Origin: Lactarius indigo | Taxonomy: Eukaryota; Basidiomycota; Agaricomycetes; Russulales; Russulaceae | Assembly (NCBI GenBank): GCA_025766275.1 | Contig: JAFKAC010000163.1 | Coordinates: 37,965-101,964, forward strand | DNA: 64,000 bases | Direction of reading: 5' to 3' | In this document: piece by piece, positions 34,464 through 46,675 of the stretch | Layout of the letters: each line of letters opens with the position of its first letter | Position numbering within the stretch: position 1 is the first letter of the stretch | Notes under the pieces: generated by a model | What the model was told of the DNA's origin: nothing | What the model saw: only the letters and a program-made list of their open reading frames with translations | The model's database searches: none | Position numbers and translations under genes: made by a program

Positions 34464-35139
34464 GGTGGGAGGGTAGAGAAGTAGAAGAAAACAAAGTAGA
34501 AGCGACGGCTCATGATAAGGGAAAAAAAAAACTATCGGATGAGCTTCTCAGAAGCCTGGTGCCCTGTTTTGCGAGTGCGATTCGGAAAGGACTCCAAGCT
34601 GACCAAGCAGGTGCCACCTCCATCTATCATAGCATACTCCATCTATCATACAGCGATAATACAAGACCCTACTGTAACGTAAGAGTTTGGTATACATAAA
34701 TACAACGTGTACATATACCCGGGCAGTGCATACTATTATAATTGTCACGCAACCACTGTATTCCAGCCCCCGGCGTCCAGATCTTCACATCCAACTAACT
34801 TGAAGGGGGAATACAACTACTAAGTTACAAGTGTTTCAGACCTAGTTCCTGGTTCAGCTCGAAACCATATACAGCTATCTTTCCAGTAATCTGTTCTACA
34901 TATTACAAGTATATTAACGAGTAACCGATATACTACCAATGAGCCATAACACAAATACTGTCCAGATATAAGAGCCCCGAATAGAAATTGCAGCACAGAA
35001 AAGAGGTATCGACGTACTTTTTGCATAGGAGTGACAGTGATAGAACAAACAGAGTGCGGAGATAGAGAGTCACGATGTCGCGAAACGGGAATATGTATGG
35101 TACGCAAATGTGTGTGCAGGTGTTAACGCGTAACCAATT
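34464..35139. other. intergenic, no gene seen
   Basis: About 680 bases upstream of ATG22 and downstream of the arrestin-like gene. A+T-rich, short frames only, with an imperfect local duplication CATCTATCATA near 34621-34650. Confidence 0.4.
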
Positions 35140-36751
35140 TTAATGCTGTCTGGTGATCGGAAGTTTTGCCATGAAAAGCTCCTTGTTCGGGTCGCTCGCA
35201 GGGCGAAAATCTGACGAACGGAACGGGAAGAGAGAAACAAAGTACTGAATAAGAAAATCAGTTGGGAGATCCTCATCTGAGTCAAAACTGCGCACCATGA
35301 GTCCCGTGCCCCTCTGTTCAAAGCTTTCGGTTATCTCAATCTTTGGGACGCGGTGAAGCGTTCCGTTCAGCTTAATGCGCCAACGGGCCTCGGGGTGTTC
35401 ATCGCTTGGAGGAACTTCCCAGGGGGGGGCGTTGGCTTCCCACTGAGCTCTCGCGGCCCAATCCGTACGGTGATACGAGGAGCGGTTTCTCAGTGTGAAG
35501 GGGTGGATATTTGCTATGTTGCCTCCGAAAACCAACACTTTGAGCAACCGTACATCGATGGCATGTGATACGGCGAGTAGCTCGAGCGCCTCACGGCTTA
35601 CGCATGTCATGACGAGGCGGAGTGGGATAGCATCGCTCACTGGGTGTGAAACCTTGGATGATCGAGGATAAGCAAAGACCCAAAATAAGCATGAGAAGTG
35701 CACAGCTTACGGGTACAATTAACTAGAAACGATAAGGTGAGCCGAGATAGCCAAATTTGGTATTTTCATGCTTACCTTGCATTCGACGTCGACCTGGAGC
35801 CGACGAAATATGATGCCCCTCACAACCACCTTTGGGCACTTTTGTTGTGGCCAGGACGAATCCACGGCAAGACCAGGTGATTCCCCCGAGCTAGTGGACG
35901 GGAGTTCGGTCGAGAGCAGAGAGGGAGACGAAGTCAGTACGGGATCTGGAGGCGGCACATAATGGATTGGCTGTCTCAATCTGAAGCAAAAATCTACTGT
36001 GAAAAGGCACTCATTGGAAGAGGGGGTAGATAGCACGTACCCGACATTGCGAGTGAGACGCCCGCGACGATAGATTGTAACTACTAGTTGAACTTTTGGC
36101 CTGCTACGATGGCCGCGAGGCGAAAGATGTGTGGGGGAGGAATCACCATAGCCTGATACCGCGGTGGAGGATAGAACGGGCGGGGGTGTGAAAACAAAGG
36201 GCCAATTAAATTGACCACCTGATATACAAGATTCGTCGACCTGTTGGGACAGGAGTGTTTGCTTGTTCTCATAGGATGGGATGATGGGGTCAGATTCGAA
36301 CAACTGAAACTGCAAATACTTTGCCTTAGTTCGAGGCCCAGCAATTGGGGAACCAACTCACCACCACCTCCATGCTCCGCATATCAGTAAGGTTTTCCCG
36401 AGGCAATACGATGACACCATTTAATTCATCCCCGAAGTGCAACAGAGGAGGATCTCGGACGTTTTGCGCATGGCTCACGACGGCGACGATGGCATAGTCT
36501 CTCCCACGAGACGCTAGAAGGTATTCGTGCGCAGTGTCGAAGGGAATCCTTGAGGGAGGTACGACGTGTTCCTGGGAAGATGGTTCCGCAGCAGTCTGCA
36601 TGGGGGATGGATTGGTTGCAGGATTAAGGGGAGTATAGGGGGACGGATTAGAAAACCGACGTAGAAGAGCATCTGCGTCGAAGGCAGGGGAGGGCTGAAC
36701 GGAAACGCTAGCTCGTTCGCTGCGGATCCTGTTCATGGGCCCGGGAAGCAT
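35140..36751 (-). CDS. arrestin-like protein 1
   Basis: Predicted arrestin-fold adaptor, probably linking membrane proteins to ubiquitin ligases or trafficking, as fungal alpha-arrestins do. Exons from the ATG at 36751 include MLPGPMNRIRSER, HFGDELNGVIVLPREN and DMRSMEVV; then FQLFESDPIIPSYENK and WPFVFTPPPVL; then LRQPIHYVPPPD, a Ser/Pro-rich insert, VVVRGIIFRRLQVDVECK; and finally HPVSDAIPLRLVMTC, RWRIKLNGTLHRVP and a C-terminus ending at 35140. The junctions near 36365, 36045 (60-nt intron with an acceptor deep in the open frame) and 35660 are in phase. An upstream open piece (about 36890-37015: HSREQLALGALTKTPMPERI) looks coding but I could not join it in phase, so the N-terminus is uncertain. 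It is divergent from MIC60. Confidence 0.65.
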
Positions 36752-37180
36752 GGCAGGAGGACTGAGAGTGTATAGACGAAGAGCGCCGTCCCTGGATTAT
36801 AACTAAAGGAAATAATGCAGTTTATGAAACGCACGTTCGTGGGGACGAATGACTGGATCAAAAAGGTACTCACACTGACCAAAATCCTCTCTGGCATGGG
36901 AGTCTTAGTAAGCGCGCCAAGGGCCAACTGTTCACGGCTGTGCACAGGGGGCTGACGTCGTGGGCGGTCTTGCACTGATTGTTTCTTAGAAGCATAGCCT
37001 GTGCTGCGGCGGGCTCGGTCGGGTCGGGTCTAGGAAGTTAGTACTGTACGAGCGGTATTGAGATCCTCTGTCTGGATTGAGTCATTCCCATTTCCGGCAG
37101 TTCCCGAACTAGCCACGCCACGCCACGCCAGACTCGGAGACCCGTCGAGCTGTGAGCAGACGACTTCACATCCCGGACGC

Positions 37181-39355
37181 ATGTTCCGCGCTTTGCCTGT
37201 CGCGAGACAGGCAGTTTCAAAACGAAATGGGGGGCTTGTTCGTATTTCTCGTCGCGTGAGTTCTTCTCTATCGTCGCCGTCACACAACAATCGAACCCCA
37301 CCCAGCGACTCGTGACAGAGACGACGGATACAGCTGCCACCTCTTCTGCCACTCCACCGAAGAAGAGGAACTATCTCCTCACCAAAGTCGTAGTCTACAC
37401 TGCTGCTGCAACGACGACGTTCTACGTTGGCGGCGCCTTCCTGGCGTTCAACAACCCTTCCTACCATGCCTTCTACCAACAGCATATTCCTTTGGCTCCT
37501 TCCGTCCTCCAATACGGGGAGGACCACGGTTGGGATTCCCTTACAGTTGCCGATGTCATCGTGAATACCTACGACGGCGTCTCGGGGGCATACTCGTATG
37601 TGCGGAAACAATTGGGGTATACTGTCGAGGAACCGTCTACCAAGGTTCCCCCGAAACCTAAATCAACCACTGAGAACAGAGAAATTGAGGCCAAAACACG
37701 GGTCCAGAAGGCTGTCGACAGACTCAAGACAGATATAAAGGTCGAAGCTAAGAAAGCCCATGACCAGGGTGTCAAGGCCGCGGCCATCGCCAAACACCAA
37801 GCAATTCAATTCACAGAAGGTGTTGAGGAGCTCGTTCTCGAGGCAGAGGCCGCACTCGTGGGTAAGCCCTTCAAAAAGTCACCACCAGTTGAGGCGGCGG
37901 CGACCACATCCGACCACGCGACTCCTGTTGCTTTGGAGGCTTCTGAACCCCAACCTTCCCCGGTCGTTGGGACAGAGCCCGCAGAACCCGCGCCGAAAAA
38001 TGTTTACAATGCCCCGCTGCCACTTGGGCATGAGCCTCCACCTGGCTTTTCCCGTCCGGCCCCTCCTAAACCTCCGAAACCTTTGGCGCCCGGTGAACCG
38101 CTCCCGCTCGTCGCACCTGCTGTTGAAGAATTACGTTCCTCCGAGCCAGTCCTAACGCACCTCGCCCAGACCATCGACTCACTTGCTTCCTTCCTCAATG
38201 CGAATCCCGCTGCTGCCAACAAGGCACGTGGTGTTCTCGATGTCGCAAAGAATGACATGTCCGTGTTGGCGCAGAGTTTCGAGCGCCTGCGCGAAGAGGA
38301 AAGGTTGAAACTCGAGCAGTCGCTGGACGAGCAGACCAGGGAGTATACACTCAAGTTACTTGAGCTGGAGCTGCAGGCACAGGACAAGCTCGAGAGCCAG
38401 GAGACCGACTTCCGCTCCTTCTATGAGGAGGAGAAAGCGCGTTTCGCTTCAGCATATCGAGAGAAGCTCGAGCAGGAGTTGCGGACACAGAGTGGTATCA
38501 TCAACGACCGGTTCGTTTCTGTTTATTTCGTGGCGGCGTAGCTCCTACTGATCTCGTGCCCAGACTAAAGGAAGAGGTTATCGCACAAGGAATCGAACTC
38601 CAGCGCCGATGGATCCGAGAAATCAAGGTCCGCATCGAGGAAGAGCGTGGCGGCCGCCTCGCCAAGCTTGACGAGCTCGCCGCGAACCTGAAGCGCCTCG
38701 AGCGCGTCGCCCTGGACAACTCGACGTACCTCGACGAGAACCTACGCATCCACGCGCTCTGGTCCGCCCTGCGTGCCGTCCACGGTGCCGTCGATGCGCC
38801 CACACGGCGGCCGTTCCGCGACGAGCTGCGCGTGCTCCGCCACGCCGCGGCGACGCGGGACGACGCGGTGGCCGGTGCTGCGCTGGATGCGCTGGATGCA
38901 GGCTCCGCGCCGGACGTCGGGGTTGAGCCCCTCGCGGATCTCGCGTCATGGTTCGCGACCAGCGTCGCACCCGCCGTCTCGCGCGTCGCGCTGGTGCCCG
39001 ACGAGGGCGCGGGCGTGCTCGCGCACGTCGCGTCACATGTGTTGTCTGCGTTCACGTTCCACAGGCAGGGGCTCGTCCCTGGGGATGACGTGCTCAGCGT
39101 CCTTGCACGCGCGGAATATTATCTGAATGAGAAGGATCTGGAAAGCGCAACGCGCGAGTTGAACCAGCTGGGTGGTACGGCGAAGGCCCTACTGAAGGAC
39201 TGGCTAGATGCGGCGAGGCGACGGCTGGAGGTGCAGCAAGCTTTAGAGGTGTGTTGCCCGTTTCAATTTCAATGATACGCTGGCTAATGGTTGAACGACA
39301 GGTCGTGCACGCACATGCCACCCTCTCTTCGTTACTTGTCGCGCAGGGCCATTAG
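37181..39355 (+). CDS. MIC60: MICOS subunit MIC60 (mitofilin)
   Basis: Inner-membrane core of the MICOS complex that shapes crista junctions. Four exons join in phase: 37181-37255, 37321-38510, 38564-39248 and 39302-39355, giving 667 residues. Exon 1 encodes a basic presequence (MFRALPVARQAVSKRNG). A membrane segment follows (TKVVVYTAAATTTFYVGGA), then GYTVEEPSTKVPPKP, a Pro/Ala-rich linker and a long coiled coil (about residues 310-440). The C-terminal mitofilin domain has NSTYLDENLRIHALWSAL, ARAEYYLNEKDLESA and ELNQLGGTAKALLKDWL. Intron 2 uses a GTTCGT donor. Exon 3 is very GC-rich, and the long frames seen on its other strand are shadows. Frame intact; no TSPLP-like anomaly. Confidence 0.92.
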
Positions 39356-39511
39356 ACATATCCATTAGAATAAATTGCTTTGCTGTCTGTTTCGAGACAA
39401 ATGTTTGAAAGCACTATATTCTCACTCCAAGAATGGACCCAACCAAAATGTATGGGGTATAGCAACATGTCCACGGAAGACAAAAAAACACAACAAAAAA
39501 TAATACCACTC

Positions 39512-40753
39512 TTACATCGCTGGTGGTGGCGGCGCCGTTACGGAATAGCTGCTCGCCACTAATGCGCATTCACATATGACCTGCGCCCGTCGTACGACCG
39601 TCTGTGTGTTATCTCCAGGCGCGACGCCAGGCCCAGGGGGCGTGCGCGACACCTTGACGAGGCCAGGGAAAATAGTCGCGCCGACGCGATCGAGCTCTCC
39701 ACGCTCACTACGGCGACAGCGTTTTGCGAGCTCGACCTGGCGCGGGTAGAGGGTGCTCGCGAGCTCTGGCACGAACGAGCGGTAGAACGCGTCTGCGCCG
39801 GGGCCGGCGGTGGCGGGCGCGCCGTGCAGCATGCGCGAGAATTTGTAGGCGTCCTCGAGCACGCCGCGCGTGCCGAGCGGGTCGTCCGCGCTGTCGGGCA
39901 ACAGCGCCGCGAGCGACGGCACGTTCTCCTCGAAGATCATGCGCGTCGTCTCTGGCGCGACGTTCTCCACCGCAGCGGAGAACGTCTGGCGGCGCCATAC
40001 CGCCGCGACAGTCGGATCCCCTTTGCCAAAAAAAAAAACAAAAAAAAAAATCAGAGCTGCAGCAGGATTGGGATTGGGGAGAAAAAAACGTACGGGAGAA
40101 GAGATGCTCGTGGATGCGTGTGAGCTGGACGTTTGCCTCTGCAGAGCTCGTCACGATCAGGCAGTTGATGATGCCCTCCGAGATCGCCTCTGCCATCGCG
40201 TGCCGCAGAAGGCTCTGCACCATCATCGACCGCACGTCCGTGAACAGCGCGCTCTCCCCCGCGCCCGCGAGGTCCGCCAGCGCCGCTTCCTGCAGCGTCG
40301 CCGCGGGCGCGGGTGCGATACGCAGCACGTCGCTCGCCCAGCGGTTGATCGTACGCTCGAGCTGCGACGCCGTGTTCTATGTGCGTTGTGGGACGGTGAG
40401 GTGGGACTACGCGATCGTATGTTGTCGTCGTACCTTGATGGAAAAGTCATCGATAGAGCTCCCGCCTGCTGCGCGTCGGGGCGCGTCGAGGGGTTCTGGC
40501 CCGGGGGAAGAGCCCTCGAGCGCGGCGATGCGAGCGTGCAGCCGTGCGATCTGTCGCTCTTGCTCCTCAAGCTGCCCTCGCTGCTCCTCGACCTTTTGAT
40601 GTGCGATGGCCTAACAAAACTGTCGGCTACTAGATATTGACCACATCAAGGAAATGGCCGCACAAAATTTGTCAAGGCATATCGATACTGTTCTCCAGAA
40701 ACGCTATCGGTCGTGTGGATAGAAGGTGTAGAATGCGTAGAATGTGTAGGCAT
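39512..40753 (-). CDS. conserved coiled-coil protein, unknown
   Basis: Four exons join in phase: 40753-40664, 40610-40434, 40376-40094 and 40020-39512, giving 352 residues. After a short Ser/Thr/His-rich start comes a predicted coiled coil (QKVEEQRGQLEEQERQIARL). A helical domain follows with LERTINRWASDVLRIAP, LRHAMAEAISEGIINCLIV, EHLFSRDPTVAAVWRRQTF and FEENVPSLAALLP. The tail has FSRMLHG, VPELASTLYPRQVELAKRC and VRRAQVICECALVAS before the stop. I believe it belongs to a protein family found in mushrooms without an assigned function, but I cannot name it. Intron 3 (40021-40093) contains two long A runs. It sits 137 bases downstream of NUP54. Confidence 0.68.
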
Positions 40754-40890
40754 TACAGTATATGTCGCTGAGATAGGGCGGAGGGTGGAGGGGATGCCGC
40801 AACCATCGCTCGGGCGTCTTTTCTTCACGGCACAGGCAAGAGGCAGTGCATACACACCGCACCAGAGACTAATATCTACTAGCTTTGGCA

Positions 40891-42590
40891 CTACTTGCCA
40901 TACAAACTCTCAACACCAAATTCGCCCCCGCTTCCACGGTCAAGCTGGCTGAATGGGTCGCGCATGCTACCCGTCTTTGCGCGCCAAAGTTGTGTGTATA
41001 ATGCCTTTAGTCTTTGCAAATCGGTGTCGAGCGCCGCAATTTTGTTTGCCAGAGCAACAAAGGAGGTATTCTGCGCCTCGAGTGTGGCAGTGATTGCTAC
41101 ACAGAGACTTAGCGACGTCGGAGGATTGATCAAGGGAGCTGACCTTGGGGCGTATACTGAACCTGTTGAGCGGCCGAGGTGAGTTTTCGTTCAATTTGCT
41201 ACAAAAAGATCATGAAATCATGAGTTGGCAAGAAAATTAAATCCAAGATCCAGGAGCCTACTACCTCTATGGTTTCCTTATATGATTGCAGGCGCTTGCG
41301 CATTTGATCGGTTATTCGCGTGAATAATCTGCAACGTGTCACGATATCGTCGGGCAGTGAGCTGTAAAGCATACTCGAGAGGGAAGTTTGCGTGATTGCG
41401 CAGGTGAGCTCCGTGTTGCTGAGGATTTCGGAAGCCATCGATGATGTGCACAGCAACAATCGTATCTTGCACCGACTGATCAACCTTTGCCTTCAAATCA
41501 CGCGTCCCGAGGATGTCGTTTTGAAGGACCGTTATCGAGTTGATCAGGTCCTAATGCCCGCGGTATTCGATTCAGAAAGTGAAGGCGCTCGTGTGAATCA
41601 CCAACCTTATGCAAGCTACGGATCAAATCCTGACCCTTGGTCGCTTCCTCGCCAACCTGACGTTGCTTCAAATCTTTGCTGATTTGCAGTCTCCCTTGGA
41701 TATGCGCTCTGACACGGGTTGAAGATATGAGACAGAATGACAACGAAACAGGCTGCGTACTCGATGTCCTCGAAAGTTTTTTTCACGTTTTCGGGAAGGT
41801 CATTGAATTTGGTAGACTTGGTAAATAGTGGCTGTCCAGTCTGTGCTGTTGGTTGCTGAGTAGGAGCAGTAGATAGTCTGAACAGTATTCAGCGAACTAT
41901 CTGGTGAATCGAGCCATATCAAGGTTACGAACCCGAACCTAAAAATCTTTAAGGGTCACTTCGGGTAACGGCATCAAGGACACGTACCCCATCGCTGGTT
42001 TGGATTGGTTGGTGGAAGAGGTAAATACAGACCTGAAACGCGAACCAGCTGTCAGATGACAGGAGCATCAAGAGAAAAAAAACGGCTAACTGTTGTTGTT
42101 GTGGATTCTGGGCGGACCCGAACAAAGAACCACCAAACCCGGTACTCTGTTGCTGCGGCTGCTGTGGCTGCTGTCCGAACAAACCGGTTCCCAATCCAGC
42201 TCCCTGCTGCTGAGGCTGGGTCGGACCCATGGGTGTGCCAGCCCCAAATGCCGACTTTGGCAGAAGGGGGTTTCCTGAATTCCATGAACCTCCTCCAAAG
42301 GCGGGCGTTCCTCCAGTAGCGGGTGGCTGACCTGCAGTCGCCGTGGACGAGCCAAAAAGGCCGGGGGCACCACCACTCGGGTTCGATTGACCAGTTAGAG
42401 ATGCACCTGGTTGCTGTTGTTGCGTCTGTCCAAGGTTCCCAAAGAGAGATTGATTAGGTTGGTTTTGCTGTTGCTGCTGCTGTTGTTGTTGTTGTTGACC
42501 GAACCCGGAGAAGAGGGATGGTTGGGCAACACCGGAGGGTTGCTGAGTATTACCCACAGTTGGGGCAGGGGGATTCTGTGCTGAGAACAT
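40891..42590 (-). CDS. NUP54: nucleoporin NUP54 (Nup57 homologue)
   Basis: Central-channel FG nucleoporin of the Nsp1/Nup62 complex. The first exon (42590 to about 42090) begins MFSAQNPPAP and carries FG-type units (SGFGQ, SLFGNLG, GLFGSST, GTGLFGQ, GSLFGSA) separated by Gln-rich runs, including a run of about 11 Gln near 42470-42500. Later exons give LFTKSTKFNDLPENVKKTFE, SHIQGRLQISKDLK and LIRSLHK, then DLKAKVDQSVQDTIVAVHI, RCRLFTRITDQMRKRLQSY and finally a helical end with LEAQNTSFVALANKIAAL. The order matches the Nup54 alpha-helical domain and coiled coils. I did not resolve every junction near 41880-42010. Confidence 0.83.
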
Positions 42591-42942
42591 GCTGTGCCAC
42601 CATAGTCAGCGGCGAATGCACCAAGAGGTGACAGTACTCACTCGGTTCACTCAGGCTCGCCTTTGCCTCGGACTCACTGAACGTCTAGTGTCACGTGATC
42701 GAGATGTGCTTACGCAATTTATTTATCAAACTTCTTTTATTCCATTGGTTCTGTCGTCCGAGCAATATTGTTGATGTCTCTAAGTTAATCTCAGTCAGGC
42801 CCAATAATGTAGTTGATGTCCTCCTGAATCTGGTGTATCTCCGGGTGACGGTAACCTTCCTCTGATAGGCCGCGTCTCATCTCATAAGGACTGAATACTG
42901 CGATGCACTTGCTCTCTGGCTCCTCTCCTCTCTGGCTTCACT
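42591..42942. promoter_or_regulatory. divergent upstream region, NUP54 / arrestin-like 2
   Basis: About 350 bases between two divergent start codons, so both promoters must lie here. No clear TATA box is visible. A pyrimidine-rich run precedes the plus-strand ATG (about 42905-42940), typical of fungal promoters. Confidence 0.4.
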
Positions 42943-44396
42943 ATGAACGTATATATGAACACCCACTCCGCATCCCCGTCATATGACCCTGATTTCGATC
43001 CATCTAACCGCCCCTTCTGCCCTCAGACCAACGTTCCGTCCGCTGTAGCTCCTCCCTCCCCTACACCATGTCTTAGCACTCAGCACCGGTATGCTCTTCG
43101 GGGTACAAAGAGCAATGTCCGACCTTGGCTCTCCCTTCTCCTTAATAGTCGCTCACCAAAGCCAGAATTACTCCCGCTGTATGTCGGCAAGGACGTGATC
43201 TCTGGAGTGGTTGAACTCGATCTACCAAAAGCAGAAACCATACGCGAAGTGAGAATAATGGTGTGTCTTTTTCTTTCCAATCTATGTAGCAATTCTCCGA
43301 TGGCCTGGAAGATCAAGGGAGAGAGCACCCACCTTACCCAAGAATCAAGCACCTTTCTCGAGGTGTCGCAGACCCTTGCAAGCCCATTAAAGAAGATCTC
43401 CGGGCAGATTTCCTATCCATTCAAGTTTGTACTCCCAGAGGATGTTACTATTTATGAGTCCAACTGGGCCATGGTCTACCCTGTTCCACCGAGGTTTCAT
43501 GAGAAAGGGATCATATACATCGACTACAAGGTTCTGGTGACCGTGCGTCGCGGGAGGTTCTCTGGAGACAATTCGTAATTACTGCCTTCTCAAGTCCTCA
43601 GCCTCTGTCTCACCCCTTTGCAGCCTGGTATCAGATTTCTGCTATATTCCCGAGACAACTGCCGAGCGACCGTCCATTCTTCGAGAAAAGGCCTACTTGA
43701 ATCCTACTTCATCAGGTATACCGACGCCGACGCTTGACCCCAGTGGATGGAAATTACTCCCCCCCGTGAAGGCGGTCCTCGTTCCTGATACCGCCGTGAC
43801 GTTGCAACTGTCGATCGCGAATCCAGTGCGGCTCCATCCCTCCCATTTGTTCAGTTCTTGTTCTCATTCTACCCGGAAAACAGTTGTCATTCGCACTGGG
43901 CACACCGATACCGTTATTTCTCGAAGTACGTAACCGCGAGGCTACCTATTTTGATCCCGAGTCGATCGACATTCGTCTTGTCCGCGCTCTCGTCACGCGC
44001 GGGCTTGCTGGAGGCGTTCGCAAATTAGACGTTGCACGCGCCGTGCTGTGGCCAGCGCAAGGCTCTTCTCTCTTTAGTACGAAACTATGGGGAGAAGTCT
44101 TCGTCGAGAAGTTTTTCACCCCGAGCTTTGATTTCTCCGATTGCTCTGTTCGGGTGCGTCTTATTTCTGTACTCCTCTTATCTTTAAAACGTTCATGACG
44201 TGTCCAGTACTCAATCGTGCTGTATCCCCGACACACGCCCGATAAATCTGAACGCGAACCACTTCTATCGGAGGAAGTTCTCTTGACTCTGCACAAAGCC
44301 GCGGGCGTCGTTCCTCGACCACAAGCACCTCCCGGAGTCATGCCTCAGCCAGTTGAGCGGAAGCGCTCGGTGACCACGCGATCCTTCTTCGCGTAA
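42943..44396 (+). CDS. arrestin-like protein 2
   Basis: Five exons join in phase: 42943-43260, 43318-43574, 43624-43825, 43884-44153 and 44208-44396, giving 411 residues. Arrestin-fold landmarks: HRYALRGTKSN, PLYVGKDVISGVVELDLPKAE, STFLEVSQTL, ISYPFKFVLPEDV, YIDYKVLVTVRRG, then DPSGWKLLPPVKAVL, LSFALGTPIPLFLEV, VARAVLWPAQGSSLF and SIVLYPRH. The 57-nt intron 1 is in frame without a stop, so it could be retained. It is a tandem paralogue of the next gene, sharing the block HRYAL, PLY-GD-I-G-V-LDL-KAET, YIDYKLYVTVRRG and DP-GWK. Substrate receptors are unknown. Confidence 0.8.
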
Positions 44397-44882
44397 TCCG
44401 AACGTGTTTCCCGCTCGAATGGTCCTGCTTGTACCTTGTATTGTACGGTGGGTGTCCCCTGTATAGCGTAAGTGTGCGTGTTCCTGAGAAGTATTTATGA
44501 CCGCCCTGAAGATGTCTACATTTCCCCCACGTAATTTCTCCATCTGTTGTATATATACTTGATGAAGTGTATATCATCCCTGTGAACTTTCTCGCGTCAA
44601 ACCACGGGCGCGGTGAGACCCGTAGCCCTAAAACCGAGTGTTCAGTACGCCCACCATTGTGACCGCAGCACTGCCCAGCGGTACCTGGTAGATTTACTCA
44701 CCATTCTACGTGGCATGGGATAGGAAAAGATACGGAGGTCGGTCATGCGATCGTTATCGAACCAGGTCCCATGTGGTCATCCAGTTGCGATTGGACCTCG
44801 TCAGGGCGCAGGTTGAGACTACATAATACGTACAATTTTCCCCTTCCGTGCTCCCAAAGGCCGCTTCGTCTCCTCTGTAACA
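44397..44882. other. intergenic between tandem arrestin-like genes
   Basis: About 490 bases. No gene seen. It holds the 3' end of arrestin-like 2 and the promoter of arrestin-like 3. Confidence 0.4.
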
Positions 44883-46596
44883 ATGGAAGGTCCTGCAGAA
44901 GAACTCCCAACCTACAGTCCCAACCCGGAATATCCACGGGCAGGTACTAACAGCGGGAGTCGGAGGAGCGAACATCGCTATGCACTCCAGGACAAGAATG
45001 GCTGCGATTGGCTCTCGTTCAAAGTTCAGAGCAGGGCCGCGGATGCAAAGCACATGCCGCTATATCTGGAAGGCGATACCATCAAGGGAGAGGTGCGCCT
45101 TGACCTCGCCAAGGCGGAGACACTGAAGGGGTTAACGATCACGGTGCGTTGCACCACCTCCGTCATCTCACTCGCTCCTCCGCGTCCTCACACACGTTTC
45201 CCCCCACGCTACTACGTTATCAGATTCGCGCAGGAACGACGGCCGTGGGACAAGAAGAGGAGCTCTTCCTGGACAAAACCGAGCCGGTATGGACACCCGC
45301 TTCGTCGAGTGAAGCCAAGGTCGTCGGCTCGCACGCCCATACATTCTCCATCACCATCCCACGAGACGCCGTAGTGGCCCCGGTCCCGAAAGCGACGCCC
45401 AAACGTTTTTCTCTTCCGCCGACGTTCTCAGAGCGCGCTAGCCCCGCCTACATTGATTATAAACTGTACGTGACAGTGCGGCGCGGCGGTCTGCGCGTGA
45501 ACAGCAAGTTCGTATCATTTTTTTAATTTTCATATATTACCGTAAACCTTCAATCTTGACGTCCACGTCCCCCTCCTGTCCGGCTGGCGGTGGTTGTGCG
45601 CGCAGGCTGTCAACCAGTTTTGCATTCCTGCCACGCACGGTGGCAGACCCGCCCTCCCCCCTGCGCGCTCTTGTGTATGCTGAAGGTGGGGCAGTACTTG
45701 GTCCAGATGTGGACCCCCAGGGCTGGAAAGTGTTCGATCCTGTCAAGATCACGGGCACGCTCTTCAATGCGCGCAATGTGAGCGTGCAATGCACAGTGAG
45801 TGGTCTTCACTTTCGAGCACGACACCGCTAATCCAAGAGGCGCACAGCTTGCCATGGCCACTCCGGTGCGTTTTTAAAAAAAAATTGCTTGACTTACTCG
45901 CGTCACCTCGCTTAACTATTGGGTAAACGCAACCCTAGCTCACGTACGCGAGCAATTCTCCGGTTCCTCTGCTTCTTACGCTCCGCGGCACGGACGTGCA
46001 GGCCCTCGACCTGTTCGTCACCGCTCCCTGCCTGCATCTGCTCCGTACCGTCGCGATTGGCTCGGAGGCGGCCGAGGAGACTGGCCCCCGGCGGAGCAAT
46101 AATACGTTCGTGTCGAACGTGGCAAAGGGTGTCTTCTGGCCGCACGAAGCGGGCACTGGAGCCGGGGCCGAAGTCGGATCAGGGAAGGGTGCGACGGGGG
46201 ACCCAGGTGTACGGGCGCTGCGAGGAGAACTGTTCATCCCGAAGGGGACGAAGCAGTCCTTTGCGTTTCCGCGGTTCGCGTGCAGGGTGAGTGCACTGTT
46301 TTCCACTTCGGCGTCTACGCCCGTATTCAGCAAAGGTGCTCGTTACCGTCGGCGCGCGGAAAAACTAGTACTCTATCGTTCTTCTGCCGCCACAGGTGCC
46401 CGGCTTTACCCCCACAACCGCACTCGATGATCCGCTCCTCATGGAGCGCATTACGGTTACATTGGCCAGTGCACCGGGTATCACCCCAACTTCACAAATT
46501 CCACCTGGCTACGAGGCTTCGACCGAGGGCAACTACAACGTAGCGACAGGATTCCTTGAGAATGGCAATCAACGATTCCTTCACCACAACCGTTGA
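44883..46596 (+). CDS. arrestin-like protein 3
   Basis: Six exons join in phase: 44883-45143, 45224-45507, 45606-45795, 45848-45865 (18 nt), 45939-46286 and 46396-46596, giving 433 residues. It opens MEGPAEELPTYSPNPEY; ELPTY is PY-motif-like but lacks the usual xPxY context. Then come HRYALQDKNG, PLYLEGDTIKGEVRLDLAKAE, RAGTTAVGQEEELFLDK, HTFSITIPRD, YIDYKLYVTVRRG, DPQGWKVFDPVKITG, SPVPLLLTLRG, GVFWPHE, and PGFTPTTALDDPLLMERITV at the end. Intron 2 uses a GTTCGT donor. Both this gene and the preceding paralogue keep the N- and C-arrestin halves. Confidence 0.8.
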
Positions 46597-46675
46597 TCGC
46601 CAAACAACGTTAAACAACATCTCTCTCTCCATGATCCGCATCGTTATCTGTCTTTCCCCTTTTTCAGTTACGACA

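Noticed and set aside
38501..39055. Long minus-strand frames (184 and 137 codons) opposite MIC60 exon 3
   Set aside because: They lie antisense to a strongly conserved mitofilin domain in very GC-rich DNA and have Arg/Ala/Ser-biased composition with no recognisable motif.
40028..40050. A-rich run resembling a retrotransposon tail
   Set aside because: It lies inside a phase-consistent intron of the coiled-coil gene and has no target-site duplication or element body next to it.
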